Source: Steromphala cineraria (taxonomy: Eukaryota; Mollusca; Gastropoda; Trochida; Trochidae). From it: 64,000 nt of DNA. The notes below the pieces were generated by a model. That model had not been told where the DNA came from. It saw only the letters and a program-made list of their open reading frames with translations, and ran no database searches. The translations under genes and the position numbers were made by a program. The stretch spans positions 66,224,239 to 66,288,238 of the forward strand of contig OU744723.1 of the NCBI GenBank assembly GCA_916613615.1. Reading direction: 5' to 3'. This document shows, piece by piece, positions 1 to 11,800 of this stretch (within the stretch, counting starts at the first letter, position 1; each line of letters opens with the position of its first letter).

Positions 1-1440
1 CGCGCATAGACATATGATACATGGAAAAAAAGACAATTCTTTTATCTACAAGTTGATATAAAAATTATAAAAATATCTCTAATGGTTCGTGAGATATGAG
101 TGCCGCAAGGTGCGCGAGTTAACACAAGTTCAATTAGCGAACGCCGGAGCGCAAGTAGCGCGTGTGAACGATCACTTATCTTTCGCTTGCCGCTTCTTTA
201 TTTTTGTGCGCGCATAGACATATGATACATGGAAAAAAAGACAATTCTTTTCTCTACAAGTTGATATAAAAATTATAAAAATATCTCTAATGGTTCGTGA
301 GATATGAGTGCCGCAAGGTGCGGGAGTTAAATACAAGTTCAATTAGCGAACGCCGGAGCGCAAGTAGAGCGCGCACCGCTTCTTCATTGCGCGCATAGAC
401 ATATGATACATGGAAAAAAAGACAATTCTTTTCTCTACAAGTTGATATAAAAATTATAAAAATATCTCTAATGGTTCGTGAGATATGAGTGCCACAAGGT
501 GCGGGAGTTAAATACAAGTTCAATTAGCGAACGCCGGAGCGGAAGTAGCGCGTGTGAACGATCACTTATCTTTCGCTTGCCGCTTCTTTATTTTTGTGCG
601 CGCATAGACATATGATACATGGAAAAAAAGACAATTCTTTTCTCTACAAGTTGATATAAAAATTATAAAAATATCTCTAATGGTTCGTGAGATATGAGTG
701 CCACAAGGTGCGGGAGTTAAATACAAGTTCAATTAGCGAACGCCGGAGCGGAAGTAGCGCGTGTGAACGATCACTTATCTTTCGCTTGCCGCTTCTTTAT
801 TTTTGTGCGCGCATAGACATATGATACATGGAAAAAAAGACAATTCTTTTCTCTACAAGTTGATATAAAAATTATAAAAATATCTCTAATGGTTCGTGAG
901 ATATGAGTGCCGCAAGGTGCGGGAGTTAAATACAAGTTCAATTAGCGAACGCCGGAGCGCAAGTAGAGCGCGCACCGCTTCTTCATTGCGCGCATAGACA
1001 TATGATACATGGAAAAAAAGACAATTCTTTTATCTACAAGTTGATATAAAAATTATAAAAATATCTCTAATGGTTCGTGAGATATGAGTGCCGCAAGGTG
1101 CGCGAGTTAACACAAGTTCAATTAGCGAACGCCTGAGCGCAAGTAGCGCGTGTGAACGATCACTTATCTTTCGCTTGCCGCTTCTTTATTTTTGTGCGCG
1201 CATAGACATATGATACATGGAAATGAAGACAATTCTTTTCTCTACAAGTTGATATAAAAATTATAAAAATATCTCTAATGGTTCGTGAGATATGAGTGCC
1301 ACAAGGTGCGGGAGTTAAATACAAGTTCAATTAGCGAACGCCGGCGCGCAAGTAGCGCGGGTGGACGATGTCATTTATTCCGTGCATCGCTGCCGCTTCT
1401 TTATCATTGTGCGCGCATAGACAAATGATACATTGAAATG
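1..1440 (-). repeat. 3' subterminal tandem array of piggyBac element A
   Basis: Seven to eight direct copies of a monomer containing GACAATTCTTTTCTCTACAA and ending in GCCGCAAGGTGCG-like sequence. Two unit lengths alternate, about 180 and 209 bp, differing in the spacer after the GCGCGCATAGACA motif. The last monomer (about 1400-1660) is diverged. Short open frames in this array are by-products of the repeat, not genes. Confidence 0.9.
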
Positions 1441-1939
1441 AAGACAATTTACTCCTCTACAAAATGGAGAAAAAAATTTGAAATTATCTCAAACGTTCCG
1501 TGAGATATGAATGCCGCAAGGTGGGTAACCCCAATCATTTTTGAGAAAAGGTTTGATATTTCCGACAGATAGCTTGCAGTTTCTTTAGTTTTTCGTGCGC
1601 ATTTACAAAAGACACATTGGACTGAAGCTCGTTCTTCGCTCTTTACAATCATGTAAATGATTTGATCCCCACCCCCTTCCAAAATTGTATATAGTGCCAA
1701 AGAAGGGGTGGGGGTTCATGATGCGGCTTCAGTTGAACTTCCACGGACAGCTCACATTGACTTTCTCTGTCTCTGTTACGAAATAAAAAAAGAAAAATTT
1801 ATTTTTATAAATGCTTGTACAATATAATCAACAAATATATAAGTATAACAATAATCACCTTCAAAGGTGCGAATAACAGCTTTATAGAACCTAACAAGGT
1901 CTAGAGTTCAGTCCACACTTCTACTTCTTTTTTCTTTCT

Positions 1940-3918
1940 TCAATTATCTTCATCCCCATCTTCCTCTTCCCTCTCTATCATACTGATATAGGCTTTACAG
2001 AAATCTTGTGATGTGTGGTATAGGCGGAAACATGGTTCTACACACAAAGCAACATTGCAGTCTAGACACTCGAAACAAGATTCTCTTCCTACTCTTTTCT
2101 TCTTTCTTGCTGGCTGGTTGGCAGCTGCCGCTCCACGCCGCAAGAGTTCACGTCTGGCTTTAGAACATACAACACAGGTGCGTGACAAATTCTTCTTTCT
2201 TCCTACAGGCTCGATCTTTGAAGGAAAGTGACGGCCATGCAGGCGTACAATACTGTCGTCGGTCGTACATCGCCGACCCCGGGGACGTCTGCCGAGAGAT
2301 GCAACCTTATCTCTGTCGGCAAATGTTATGATGTGTTGAACTATTTCTTTTCTAAATTCTCTGTTTGTCTTCAGTGTTTTATCTTTGGAGAGTTCTTTGT
2401 ACAGAACGTAGGCATTCAAAAGAGCAACGTTGAGGATATGAAACCACACACGCTTCCACCACTTTAGAGTTTTCATCTTGAACGGTGTGTACGACAACAT
2501 CTGACCGGCCCGGTCGACGCCACCCATGTACTTGTTGTATTCATGAACGATCCGAGGTTTTGTAATTGGTTCTCCAGTCACCCTGTTCTTCCTTCCCGAC
2601 TCGACATCTTCCGTGTCCTCAACAGTGGACATAAGCAAGACTGACTTTCTGTCCTCATACCTGACGATCAGAAGTTCTTTGTTGTGTTGCTGCAACATAG
2701 AACCTTTCTCTGGTTTCTTCGTTTTTCTCTTCAGTTTGACTTGGATTCCGCTCCTATTTCCTCGCAAAGTCCCCGTCGCACCGAAACCACACTTCCACAG
2801 ATTGATGTACAATGTCACAGATGAATAGAAATTGTCCATGTAAACATGATATCCCTTGCGAGAGTAATCTTTGACCAAATCCATGACCAAATCATACGTT
2901 TTCCCTCCAATAGAAACTTCGTTGGTTCTTCCAGTGTAGAGTTTGAATTTACAGACGTATCCATTGTGCGAGTCACACAACATGTAAGCCTTGATGCCAT
3001 ACTTCTTAGGTTTGTCAGGGTTGTAAACCTTGAAGCTGAGGTTGCCTTTCCAAGGCACCAATCCCTCATCAACTGAGATATGTTGATGCGGTATATAAAC
3101 TCTTGAGAACCGATGTATGATGCGGTTATACAATATTCCAAGTTTATTGAGTGGGGAAAACTGTGGTGTGTTTCGTCCTGGCATTGTACTGTTATCAGAT
3201 AAGTGAAGAAACGTGAGCAACAACCAAAACCTGTCTCTAGGCATACACTTTGGGAAGAAAGGCGTCGAGGTAACATCACTAGTCGACCAATACTCTGAAA
3301 AGTTCCTCTGTACAACTAAGGACATGGCGATAGTCATCGCTACGAATACTTTCATTTCCTCAGCATTCGTATCCTTCCACTGGCGCATTCTTGACTTGGG
3401 CGGGAGGACCTCGTCGTCGCATTCTTGGTGAAAGTATCTATTGGTTCCGTTGCCATTAATCCGTAATCATCTTCTTGTAAGAACATTTCGAAATAGTCAA
3501 TAGGTTTTGGTTGCTCAGGCAATTCTTTGAACTGTCCCAGCCCAGTCTGTCCCGTAAAAGGCAGATCAACACGTCCACGTGGCCTCGGCCCGTCCTTCCA
3601 GTTTGCCGCAAAATCCCCCTCCCCTGTATCAGAGGTGTCACTGTCTTGATCATCCAAGTCAACGAACTCGTCAGTGGAAGAACCAGCAGAAGCTGCGCTC
3701 GCCGTAGCAGCTAGTATACGTCTTGCAATGTTCCTTATGTCTGGATCACTGTCCATGTCCGATACCAATCCATCACTATCACTATTCACATCACTATCAT
3801 CAGTAGTTTCCATATCAGAAGTTTCATCAGCATGGACTTCGGAAGAGAACTCGTCGTCTGAAGCATACGGCCCCCCATAGTTCTGAGTCCTCGGTCTCCT
3901 TCCTCTAAATCTTGGCAT
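1940..3918 (-). pseudogene. piggyBac transposase, frameshifted copy
   Basis: The gene matches the intact transposase at 48669-50648 almost base for base. The start codon is at 3918 and the stop at 1940. The run of T that reads TTGGTTTCC in the intact copy (on this strand) is TTGGTTCC here at about 3441-3447. This one-base deletion breaks the frame after about residue 157, in the acidic N-terminal region. The N-terminal part therefore ends after 188 residues with a wrong tail, and the catalytic part (three Asp) and C-terminal Cys/His domain are open but out of frame. There are also isolated substitutions, e.g. Ser for Phe before the TVEDTED stretch. A TTTATT at 1798-1803 is the complementary poly(A) signal, shared with the other copy. 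Unless slippage restores the frame, this copy makes no transposase but keeps its ends and could be moved in trans. Confidence 0.93.
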
Positions 3919-5690
3919 CTTCTATATCATCTGTAATAGATTGAAACAGATTTAGACATGTGCAAGTAAGAACAACTCAGGAGCATTTTACAGAGAAAAT
4001 CAGTGTGAGCCTCATGGACATTCATTTGCCGTCATTCCAAAGTATTTGAAACAATCACACCATCGGCGCCGACGGCACCAAAGGCAATGGTAAAATTCAC
4101 ATATTTGGACGTTTCATGACTGTCCCGGCTAACCCCGGTTCTTTTATTCATACGACTCCCCAAAAGTCGAAAACCTGGGCTTTCTTCTGACTTCCTAGGC
4201 GACGAGTTGGCGAGTCGCGAACGAAACAACCATCTACGTCAGGGAAGCTCTGATTGTCAGTTGTGGATTACAAAAGTTTTGCAACTTTTGATAGGTTCCA
4301 CGGACCTAACCGCCGCAGCGTCGCGGCGAAACCCAAACAAAATTGCCGATGTCAAAAAAAGGACATCAACACATTTTGCGGGGCTTCTTGCATCTTTATT
4401 TCTCTTTGCGCATATACATATGATATACCAAAATGATGGCACTTTTATTCTCTTTCCAACGATATATCGTGTGTTAGAGCGCGCCGCTTGGTTAGTGAAA
4501 TATCAAGCGCGAAAGTACATACTTTTGCGGCCTTTATAGTATAATTATTTGCATGGGCGGACATACAAATGATATGCCAAAATGAAGGCAATTTCATCCT
4601 CTTTCCAACGATATCTCATGTGTTAGAGCGCGCCGCTTGGTTAGTGAAATATCAAGCGCGAAAGCAATCTCTCGGACTTTGTGTTCTGAAATCCGAGGCA
4701 CTGGGCAACGTTGCCCATGAAATTGGTTGTTCTCGAATGGAAGGACCTCGCCCGACATATAAGGAAAATGTTTCAGACCTCGGAATAACACCGAAAATAG
4801 TTTTTGAATTTCACTAAACATGATATTGATTTTGAAAGTTTGGGTGCTAAGGGTCAATTTTTCCCATGGTTTGCGGCGAGGCCCGCACTAGAAATAGTGA
4901 AAATTCTCGAATGAATGTTCCGAGCACCCTCGATTTTTCATGGGAAAAATTCCCACAAACGTTCCGTCCCTCTCGGGAGAAAATTCTCGGTCTCCGAAAA
5001 AGTTGAATAAGTCAAAAACCGATTGCTTCGCGTCAACAACATTTATACCGCAGATAGAGCCCCGACTTTTCCACCTCTCCAATAAGTCACTTTTCACAAA
5101 TAATTTTTTTTTATTTTGTTATTGACGAAAACGGTTTTATGTAAATATTTCAATAATTAGTAACTTCTCCTTTCTTCCAGGGACGTGAAAGGGTAGACAT
5201 TGACACTCAAAGTTTGGACATGTGCAGTTTCAGCAAATGGCATCACAAACAAAAATGTTCACGCAGTTCTAAAAAACCCGAGTGCAGCCGAAATTTAGTG
5301 GGAAATTTTTCTCACAAAAACGACTATAGTCGGAAAAAGCGTCTCGATCATGACAATTTTTCTGTTTCCGAGTTATAACTTTTTAGGCAGAACTGGAAGC
5401 AAACTTTCGCTTCGACAGTTTTTAGCTTGGGGGGCTAAGGGTAAATTTGTACCATGTCTCGTGGCGAGGCCCGCACTAAAAATATTGAAAATCCTCGAAA
5501 GAAAACTCCGAGTACGCTCGATTTTTCATGAGAAAAAAGTCCATACCTCACGGCGAAGCTCGGAAGTGGTCAAAATCTCCGGCCTTCGTCATAACCCGAG
5601 AGTGAAAGTGGCCCAAAAAAAGCCCATACCGCCGGGTGGTCTCGGAAAAGTAGAACAAAAGCACGATCGTGCTCAAAACCCGATAGTGTG
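3919..5690 (-). other. 5' leader of piggyBac element A, non-coding
   Basis: Long leader upstream of the transposase start. It holds two further copies of the 5' monomer at about 4380-4530 and 4555-4675 (CGCGCCGCTTGGTTAGTGAA followed by AAGCGCGAAAG). It also holds a run of degenerate repeats at 4850-5650 built from GCGAGGCCCGCACTA and CTCGATTTTTCATG blocks. A 65-codon frame at 4032-4229 is conserved in both element copies but has no recognisable domain, and I do not call it. The promoter position is not evident. Confidence 0.6.
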
Positions 5691-5698
5691 AATGTGGT

Positions 5699-5920
5699 CA
5701 TGGGACAACTTTCCCATTACATCATGGCGAGACCCGGGACAAAATTTCCGATGGCCGGAAGTGGTCAGAACACTCGGACGTCCCTTTCGTCATGGGAAAA
5801 CGTTCCCATTACCTCATGCCGAGACCCGGAAAAAAATTTCGATGCCCGGAAGTGGTTCGGAACCTCTGACGTCATCGCAACCCGATCATGTAAGTTTGGT
5901 AATGGGACAAGTTTCCCATT
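5699..5920. promoter_or_regulatory. Three dyad-symmetric sites ATGGGA..TCCCAT in the piggyBac leader
   Basis: Near-palindromes lie at 5700-5717, 5792-5809 and 5901-5920. Each has outer half-sites ATGGGA and TCCCAT around a variable 6-bp centre, and each lies within a repeat of about 90-110 bp that also carries CGAGACCCGG and GGAAGTGGT. A weaker related site is at 4939-4956. They recur in the other element at 46676-46887. The role is unknown; a binding site for a dimeric protein is an inference. Confidence 0.45.
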
Positions 5921-5959
5921 ACGTCATGACTAAAAACCGGAAAAAATGTTTTATGTCAA

Positions 5960-7800
5960 AAAGACCTACACACATTTTGCGGGGCTTCTTGCATCTTTAT
6001 TTCTCTTTGCGCATATACATATCATATACCAAAATGATGGCACTTTTATTCTCTTTCCATCGATATATCATGTGGTAGAGCGCGCCACTTGGTTAGTGAA
6101 ATATCGAGCGCGAAAGAACACATTTTGTTTGCTTTTGCGGCTTTTTGCGGCCTTTATAGTGCAATTATTTGCAACTGCGCATATACAAATTATACACCAA
6201 ATTGAAGACAATTTTATTCTCTTTCCATCGATATATCATGTGGTAGAGCGCGCCACTTGGTTAGTGAAATATCGAGCGTGAAAGAACACATTTTGTCTGC
6301 TTTTGCGGCCTTTTGCGGCCTTTTGTGGCCTTTATAGTGCAATTATTTGAAACTGCGCATATGCAAATTATACACCAAATTGAAGACAATTTTATTCTCT
6401 TTCCATCGATATATCATGTGGTAGAGCGCGCCACTTGGTTAGTGAAATATCAAGCGCGAAAGAACACATTTTGAAATATTTTTTAGTACAATTATTTGAA
6501 AACTGCGCATATACAAATTATACACCAAATTGAAGACAATTTTATTCTCTTTCCATCGATATATCATGTGTTAGAGCGCGCCACTTGGTTAGTGAAATAT
6601 CAAGCGCGAAAGAACACATTTTGTCTGCTTTTGCGGCCTTTTACGGCCTTTATAGTACAATTATTTGCAACTGCGCATATACAAATTATACACCAAATTG
6701 AAGACAATTTTATTCTCTTTCCATCGATATATCATGTGGTAGAGCGCGCCACTTGGTTAGTGAAATATCAAGCGCGAAAGAACACATTTTGGCTGTTTTT
6801 GCGGCCTTTTGCGGCCTTTTGTGGCCTTTATAGTGCAATTATTTGAAACTGCGCATATGCAAATTATACACCAAATTGAAGACAATTTTATTCTCTTTCC
6901 ATCGATATATCATGTGGTAGAGCGCGCCACTTGGTTAGTGAAATATCAAGCGCGAAAGAACACATTTTGAAATATTTTTTAGTACAATTATTTGAAAACT
7001 GCGCATATACAAATTATACACCAAATTGAAGACAATTTTATTCTCTTTCCATCGATATATCATGTGTTAGAGCGCGCCACTTGGTTAGTGAAATATCAAG
7101 CGCGAAAGAACACATTTTGTCTGCTTTTGCGGCCTTTTACGGCCTTTATAGTACAATTATTTGCAACTGCGCATATACAAATTATACACCAAATTGAAGA
7201 CAATTTTATTCTCTTTCCATCGATATATCATGTGGTAGAGCGCGCCACTTGGTTAGTGAAATATCAAGCGCGAAAGAACACATTTTGGCTGTTTTTGCGG
7301 CCTTTTGCGGCCTTTTGTGGCCTTTATAGTGCAATTATTTGAAACTGCGCATATGCAAATTATACACCAAATTGAAGACAATTTTATTCTCTTTCCATCG
7401 ATATATCATGTGGTAGAGCGCGCCACTTGGTTAGTGAAATATCAAGCGCGAAAGAACACATTTTGAAATATTTTTTAGTACAATTATTTGAAAACTGCGC
7501 ATATACAAATTATACACCAAATTGAAGACAATTTTATTCTCTTTCCATCGATATATCATGTGTTAGAGCGCGCCACTTGGTTAGTGAAATATCAAGCGCG
7601 AAAGAACACATTTTGTCTGCTTTTGCGGCCTTTTACGGCCTTTATAGTACAATTATTTGCAACTGCGCATATACAAATTATACACCAAATTGAAGACAAT
7701 TTTATTCTCTTTCCATCGATATATCATGTGTTAGAGCGCGCCACTTGGTTAGTGAAATATCAAGCGCGAAAGAACACATTTTGTCTGCTTTTTGTCAAGA
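5960..7800 (-). repeat. 5' subterminal array of piggyBac element A (496-bp higher-order repeat)
   Basis: Monomers share a core of about 120 bp (GCGCATATACAAATTATACA, AAGACAATTTTATTCTCTTT, CGCGCCACTTGGTTAGTGAA). Spacers differ: one kind is rich in TTTGCGGCC, another is TTTTGAAATATTTTTTAGTA. Three monomers of about 165, 178 and 153 bp make a 496-bp higher-order unit repeated three times (about 6496, 6992, 7488), preceded by more diverged monomers. Recurrent 116-121-codon frames here are repeat artefacts. Confidence 0.9.
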
Positions 7801-8035
7801 ATTCAACAGAGAAAATACATGTTTTCACGGGGCTCGCTGTCTGCGCCAGTTAAACCAATTTTCATAAAACAACGGCGTTTAGCGAGGCGCGGAAAATAAT
7901 TACGAGCAATCCGGGAGCCGCCAAAACTGCTTGCAGTAAATTTTTGCCTTCTCGTGAAAGTTAGAGTCCGGACTCCGGATTTCGCCTAGAGGGCTTGCGC
8001 GCCAGTTTATATTTGGCACGGAAATATACCGCTCC

Positions 8036-8053
8036 CCGCATCGTAAGGGTTAA
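8036..8053. repeat. piggyBac 5' TIR and TTAA target site of element A
   Basis: CCGCATCGTAAGGG (8036-8049) is the exact complement of the element start CCCTTACGATGCGG, followed by TTAA at 8050-8053. PiggyBac-family elements insert at TTAA, and TIRs starting CCC are typical. Confidence 0.9.
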
Positions 8054-8581
8054 CATTTTGGAGTTGTGAATTGAGTTTGAGCGTTTTATATGATTTTTGT
8101 TTCAGAATTTGACATTAGAATTTGTTTTCATTCGTTAAAATGTAAATTATGTTTGTTGACAGATTTTATTCTGTCAAGGAGGGGGGAATGAGCTGAAGAG
8201 CTGTTCCCGAACAGTAAACAATCTCCAAAACGCAGCAAGTTGTTGTTGTTGGCCAGAATGTCAATTTCAGCTCGTGCATCTTGTTGCACGTGCCAACTGA
8301 CTGGGACTTGGTGATTTTTGAGTGACACTCACGCTGTTGGCCGTCGGGGCAACATGTGTGAATTTGAATTTATCTAAATGACTTTATAAGCATGGTTTTA
8401 TATTGAAAAAGTCTTTAGTTCACACTTGGTGAACAAATGTGATTACCAAACCAAATTATTGTGGGAATTTGACCATTATTGTATATATTGTAAATATTAA
8501 ACTGAGGGAAATTAAATGGTATTTGATGAAATTGATCCATTTATGTTGTCCTTATAAATTACAGGAGTGAGCTGCACTCCA
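8054..8581. other. Intervening DNA, no gene seen
   Basis: A+T-rich sequence between the end of element A and a truncated piggyBac end. A 66-codon minus frame at 8128-8328 has no recognisable features. There are no repeats apart from short A/T runs. Confidence 0.5.
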
Positions 8582-10026
8582 GAACTTGTGTTAACTCGCG
8601 CACCTTGCGGCACTCATATCTCACGAACCATTAGAGATATTTTTATAATTTTTATATCAACTTGTAGAGAAAAGAATTGTCTTTTTTTCCATGTATCATA
8701 TGTCTATGCGCGCAATGAAGAAGCGGTGCGCGCTCTACTTGCGCTCCGGCGTTCGCTAATTGAACTTGTATTTAACTCCCGCACCTTGCGGCACTCATAT
8801 CTCACGAACCATTAGAGATATTTTTATAATTTTTATATCAACTTGTAGAGAAAAGAATTGTCTTTTTTTCCATGTATCATATGTCTATGCGCGCACAAAA
8901 ATAAAGAAGCGGCAAGCGAAAGATAAGTGATCGTTCACACGCGCTACTTGCGCTCCGGCGTTCGCTAATTGAACTTGTATTTAACTCGCGCACCTTGCGG
9001 CACTCATATCTCACGAACCATTAGAGATATTTTTATAATTTTTATATCAACTTGTAGAGAAAAGAATTGTCTTTTTTTCCATGTATCATATGTCTATGCG
9101 CGCACAAAAATAAAGAAGCGGCAAGCGAAAGATAAGTGATCGTTCACACGCGCTACTTGCGCTCCGGCGTTCGCTAATTGAACTTGTGTTAACTCGCGCA
9201 CCTTGCGGCACTCATATCTCACGAACCATTAGAGATATTTTTATAATTTTTATATCAACTTGTAGAGAAAAGAATTGTCTTTTTTTCCATGTATCATATG
9301 TCTATGCGCGCAATGAAGAAGCGGTGCGCGCTCTACTTGCGCTCCGGCGTTCGCTAATTGAACTTGTATTTAACTCCCGCACCTTGCGGCACTCATATCT
9401 CACGAACCATTAGAGATATTTTTATAATTTTTATATCAACTTGTAGAGAAAAGAATTGTCTTTTTTTCCATGTATCATATGTCTATGCGCGCAATGAAGA
9501 AGCGGTGCGCGCTCTACTTGCGCTCCGGCGTTCGCTAATTGAACTTGTATTTAACTCCCGCACCTTGCGGCACTCATATCTCACGAACCATTAGAGATAT
9601 TTTTATAATTTTTATATCAACTTGTAGATAAAAGAATTGTCTTTTTTTCCATGTATCATATGTCTATGCACGCACAAAAATAAAGAAGCGGCAAGCGGAA
9701 TTAAAGACTTTCTTTTGATGACTGTGGGAAAAAAAATATGAGGCGCATCGTAATGTTTTTTTATATATTTATAAAGAGGCACAGTGTATCTAGAAGTCCA
9801 TGTAAAAAGAATTATTCTGTGTGCATAAATAAACATTTTACAAGGCTCTAAATAAAAATCCGGGATCCGCGAAATAGATACACCAATTGTTGTAAAAGAC
9901 CCGGGACTCGCTACATAAACATATTCAGTGGGCGGTGCAATCAGGATATAACGGTGGCTGGCACCGGACAAAACAATGTCGCCACGGGGGCTAGTTGAGC
10001 AAAAATATATAGCCGCATCGTAAGGG
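8582..10026 (+). mobile_element. 5'-truncated piggyBac 3' end (plus orientation)
   Basis: Starts abruptly within a 3'-array monomer (GAACTTGTGTTAACTCGCGC). It contains six monomer boundaries at 8582, 8762, 8971, 9180, 9360 and 9541 (spacings 180 or 209 bp). It then matches the unique 3' end of the complete element at 52990-53331, with the TIR CCGCATCGTAAGGG at 10013-10026 and TTAA at 10027-10030. It has no transposase and no 5' end. It lies in opposite orientation to element A and 0.5 kb from it. It could be a deletion relic or an assembly join within repeats. Confidence 0.85.
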
Positions 10027-10030
10027 TTAA

Positions 10031-10526
10031 CATAAACTGAGTAGATACTTTGTTGTGTTGTTATTTGATAAAAAGAAAACAGGTAAGTATGATTGGTTTG
10101 CAGGATTACTGATGCATATTATGACTGGATGCTGAGAAGATGAGACAAAGTAATGTACAACTAGAACATCACAGTACCAGCTGTTCCAGTATTGAGTCGT
10201 ATATAATTCACAAGTAGGCAACCTTCATTCATTCTGCATCAACCATGGATACTGTTCTGTTAACACACGTAAACATGATATTTTAAATGAATATAACATC
10301 AAAGTACACAATATTTATTCACAATATGAAAAAAAATCTATTAAATGAAAATTTGAAGGTCTCTACGAAACTGTTATCACGAAGCTGTTGTCTCTACGAA
10401 AAATCGGTCTCTACAAATTTGTTTATCTACGAAACCACCGATTCCCATATGATCAGTATCGACTTTGGGTGATGATTTTATTAATGGTTTCATATGAAGA
10501 ACATGACAAGGTTTCAATTTTTATTG
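10031..10526. other. No gene seen
   Basis: A+T-rich non-coding DNA. Short frames on both strands have no domain or splice context. Confidence 0.5.
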
Positions 10527-10905
10527 TCCCCAGCCGCACGAAGTGCGAAGCGGTGGATATAGTTTTCAGCTCCACCCGTCCGTCCGTCCGTACTGCTTCT
10601 TGTTTGCGTGATATCTCACAAACCCTTGCACCTAGAGCCTTCACACTTCGTACTAGTCTTCATTGGGTGAATATGCAGACACCAGTGGGTTTTGGTGACC
10701 TTGACCTAATTTTTAAGGTCACGACAGGACTTTGACCAGTGTGTAAAGCCTTGTTAGTGCAACATCTCACAAACCCTTCTACCTAGAGGCTTAAAACTTA
10801 GTATCTGTCTTCATTTGGTGAATTGACAGACACGGGTCAGTTTGGTGACATTGACCTAATTTTCAAGGTCAGGAAAGGATTTTGACCAGTGCGTAAAGCC
10901 AAGTT
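10527..10905 (+). repeat. Hairpin-headed 'GTCCGTCC' repeat, copy 1 (152-bp units)
   Basis: A degraded GC hairpin (GCCGCACGAAGTGCG) is followed by GGATATAGTTTTCAGCTCC and CCGTCCGTCCGTCCG. Then come two direct units about 152 bp apart starting CTCACAAACCCTTG (10617 and 10766) and each ending TTTGACCAGTG. The same architecture, with other unit sequences, occurs at 18928 and 63147. Confidence 0.7.
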
Positions 10906-11727
10906 AGCGCAGTAACATTGACATCATTTTAAGAGTAACCTTGAGACCCCAACCGGCAATCCCTTATAGTCAATTTCTCTCTTGCGGCAGGGGAAATAGT
11001 CACGTTAGTGACAACTACTTGTTCTTTCATGAAAACGGTACATTGTCAACTCTGATATTAGTTCCTGAAACCAACAACAGTTGGGTTTTCAGTCAGAGGC
11101 GTGGTTACATTTTGTGTACAGGAACTGATCTTCGTAATTCTGGTAGATGCTGTCCCGTAAATCCTTGATGTTTATAATCCACTTGTTACCTGTAAGAAAT
11201 ATATAGTCCTCTTACTTTACATCATAATATTAAAATGCTAAAAAGTTTATACATGGAAAACGCTCAAAGGTTTCTATTGCATTAATGCCGAAATATCTTT
11301 AATCATATACACTTTTTTTGGACCATAATATCAATTCCGTCAATCTCAGCACACCAATTTCGAAATAGAAATGTTGATTTTAACAATGAGTAAAGCTCAT
11401 GTCAACCATGTTTTAAGACTTTGACAGGTGAACTAATGGTTCATATAATGCTAGTATTTAAAACTTGCTCTCATTTTATTTTTGGTTAAATTGAAAGAAA
11501 CATGCAGATGGACTAACATATCCTTTACCTATATTCAACATGGATAATCGTGTACACAAGCTGCAGATGTTTTATTGTCTGGAAAAGACGTGTCGCTGAT
11601 CCCGTTACATTCAAAGAATGTCCAACTGCATCGTTACAGTAATCCAGTGAATAATAATTATTAATGAAATATGTGTTTGTGACAGGGTGAGGTCTACTAC
11701 TTCCTACTGGCTTCGGCTGGAGGGATA
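10906..11727. other. No gene seen
   Basis: Non-coding, A+T-rich. No repeat longer than a few tens of bases was noticed. Confidence 0.45.
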
Positions 11728-11730
11728 TAT

Positions 11731-11797
11731 CTTTCGCCGAACAGGTAGAGCGTTGGACTCTCAACCCGGAAGTCCCGGGTTCGAATCCCGCGTGGAC
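11731..11797 (+). other. tRNA-like sequence, probably a SINE head or tRNA pseudogene
   Basis: A perfect pol III B box (GGTTCGAATCC, 11778-11788) forms a T arm with 7-nt loop TTCGAAT. Upstream there is a D-loop-like CAGGTAGAGCG and an anticodon-like loop CTCTCAA, which would place CTC (Glu) at 11760-11762. The D stem and acceptor stem do not pair and the anticodon stem has wobble pairs and a mismatch, so a functional tRNA is unlikely. tRNA-derived SINEs with this kind of head are known in molluscs. No clear SINE tail was seen. Confidence 0.45.
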
Positions 11798-11800
11798 ATG

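Larger units (their letters stand above)
1..8049 (-). mobile_element. piggyBac element A (minus orientation, 3' end beyond window)
   Basis: This element has the same order as the complete copy at 44737-53331, but inverted: 5' TIR at 8036-8049, 5' repeat array, long leader, transposase, then the 3' repeat array, which runs off the left edge. The TTAA target site is at 8050-8053. From the length of the 3' side in the complete copy, roughly 0.7 kb of 3' end should lie left of position 1. The two copies are nearly identical over their shared parts, including non-coding leader, so they separated recently. This copy has one more 496-bp unit in its 5' array and a one-base deletion in the transposase. 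Confidence 0.9.

Noticed and set aside
1..1440. Regular direct repeats suggesting a CRISPR-like array
   Set aside because: Units are 180-209 bp and nearly identical throughout, with no short repeat/variable spacer pattern, and they lie inside a eukaryotic piggyBac element.
4032..4229. 65-codon frame upstream of the transposase, present in both elements
   Set aside because: The elements are near-identical, so conservation says nothing. No domain; probably leader.
5946..7853. Recurrent 110-121-codon frames, a possible repeated protein
   Set aside because: They are translations of the 496-bp array, recur only with it, and show no codon bias or domain.
11731..11797. Functional tRNA-Glu(CTC)
   Set aside because: The B box and anticodon loop are good, but the D and acceptor stems do not pair.
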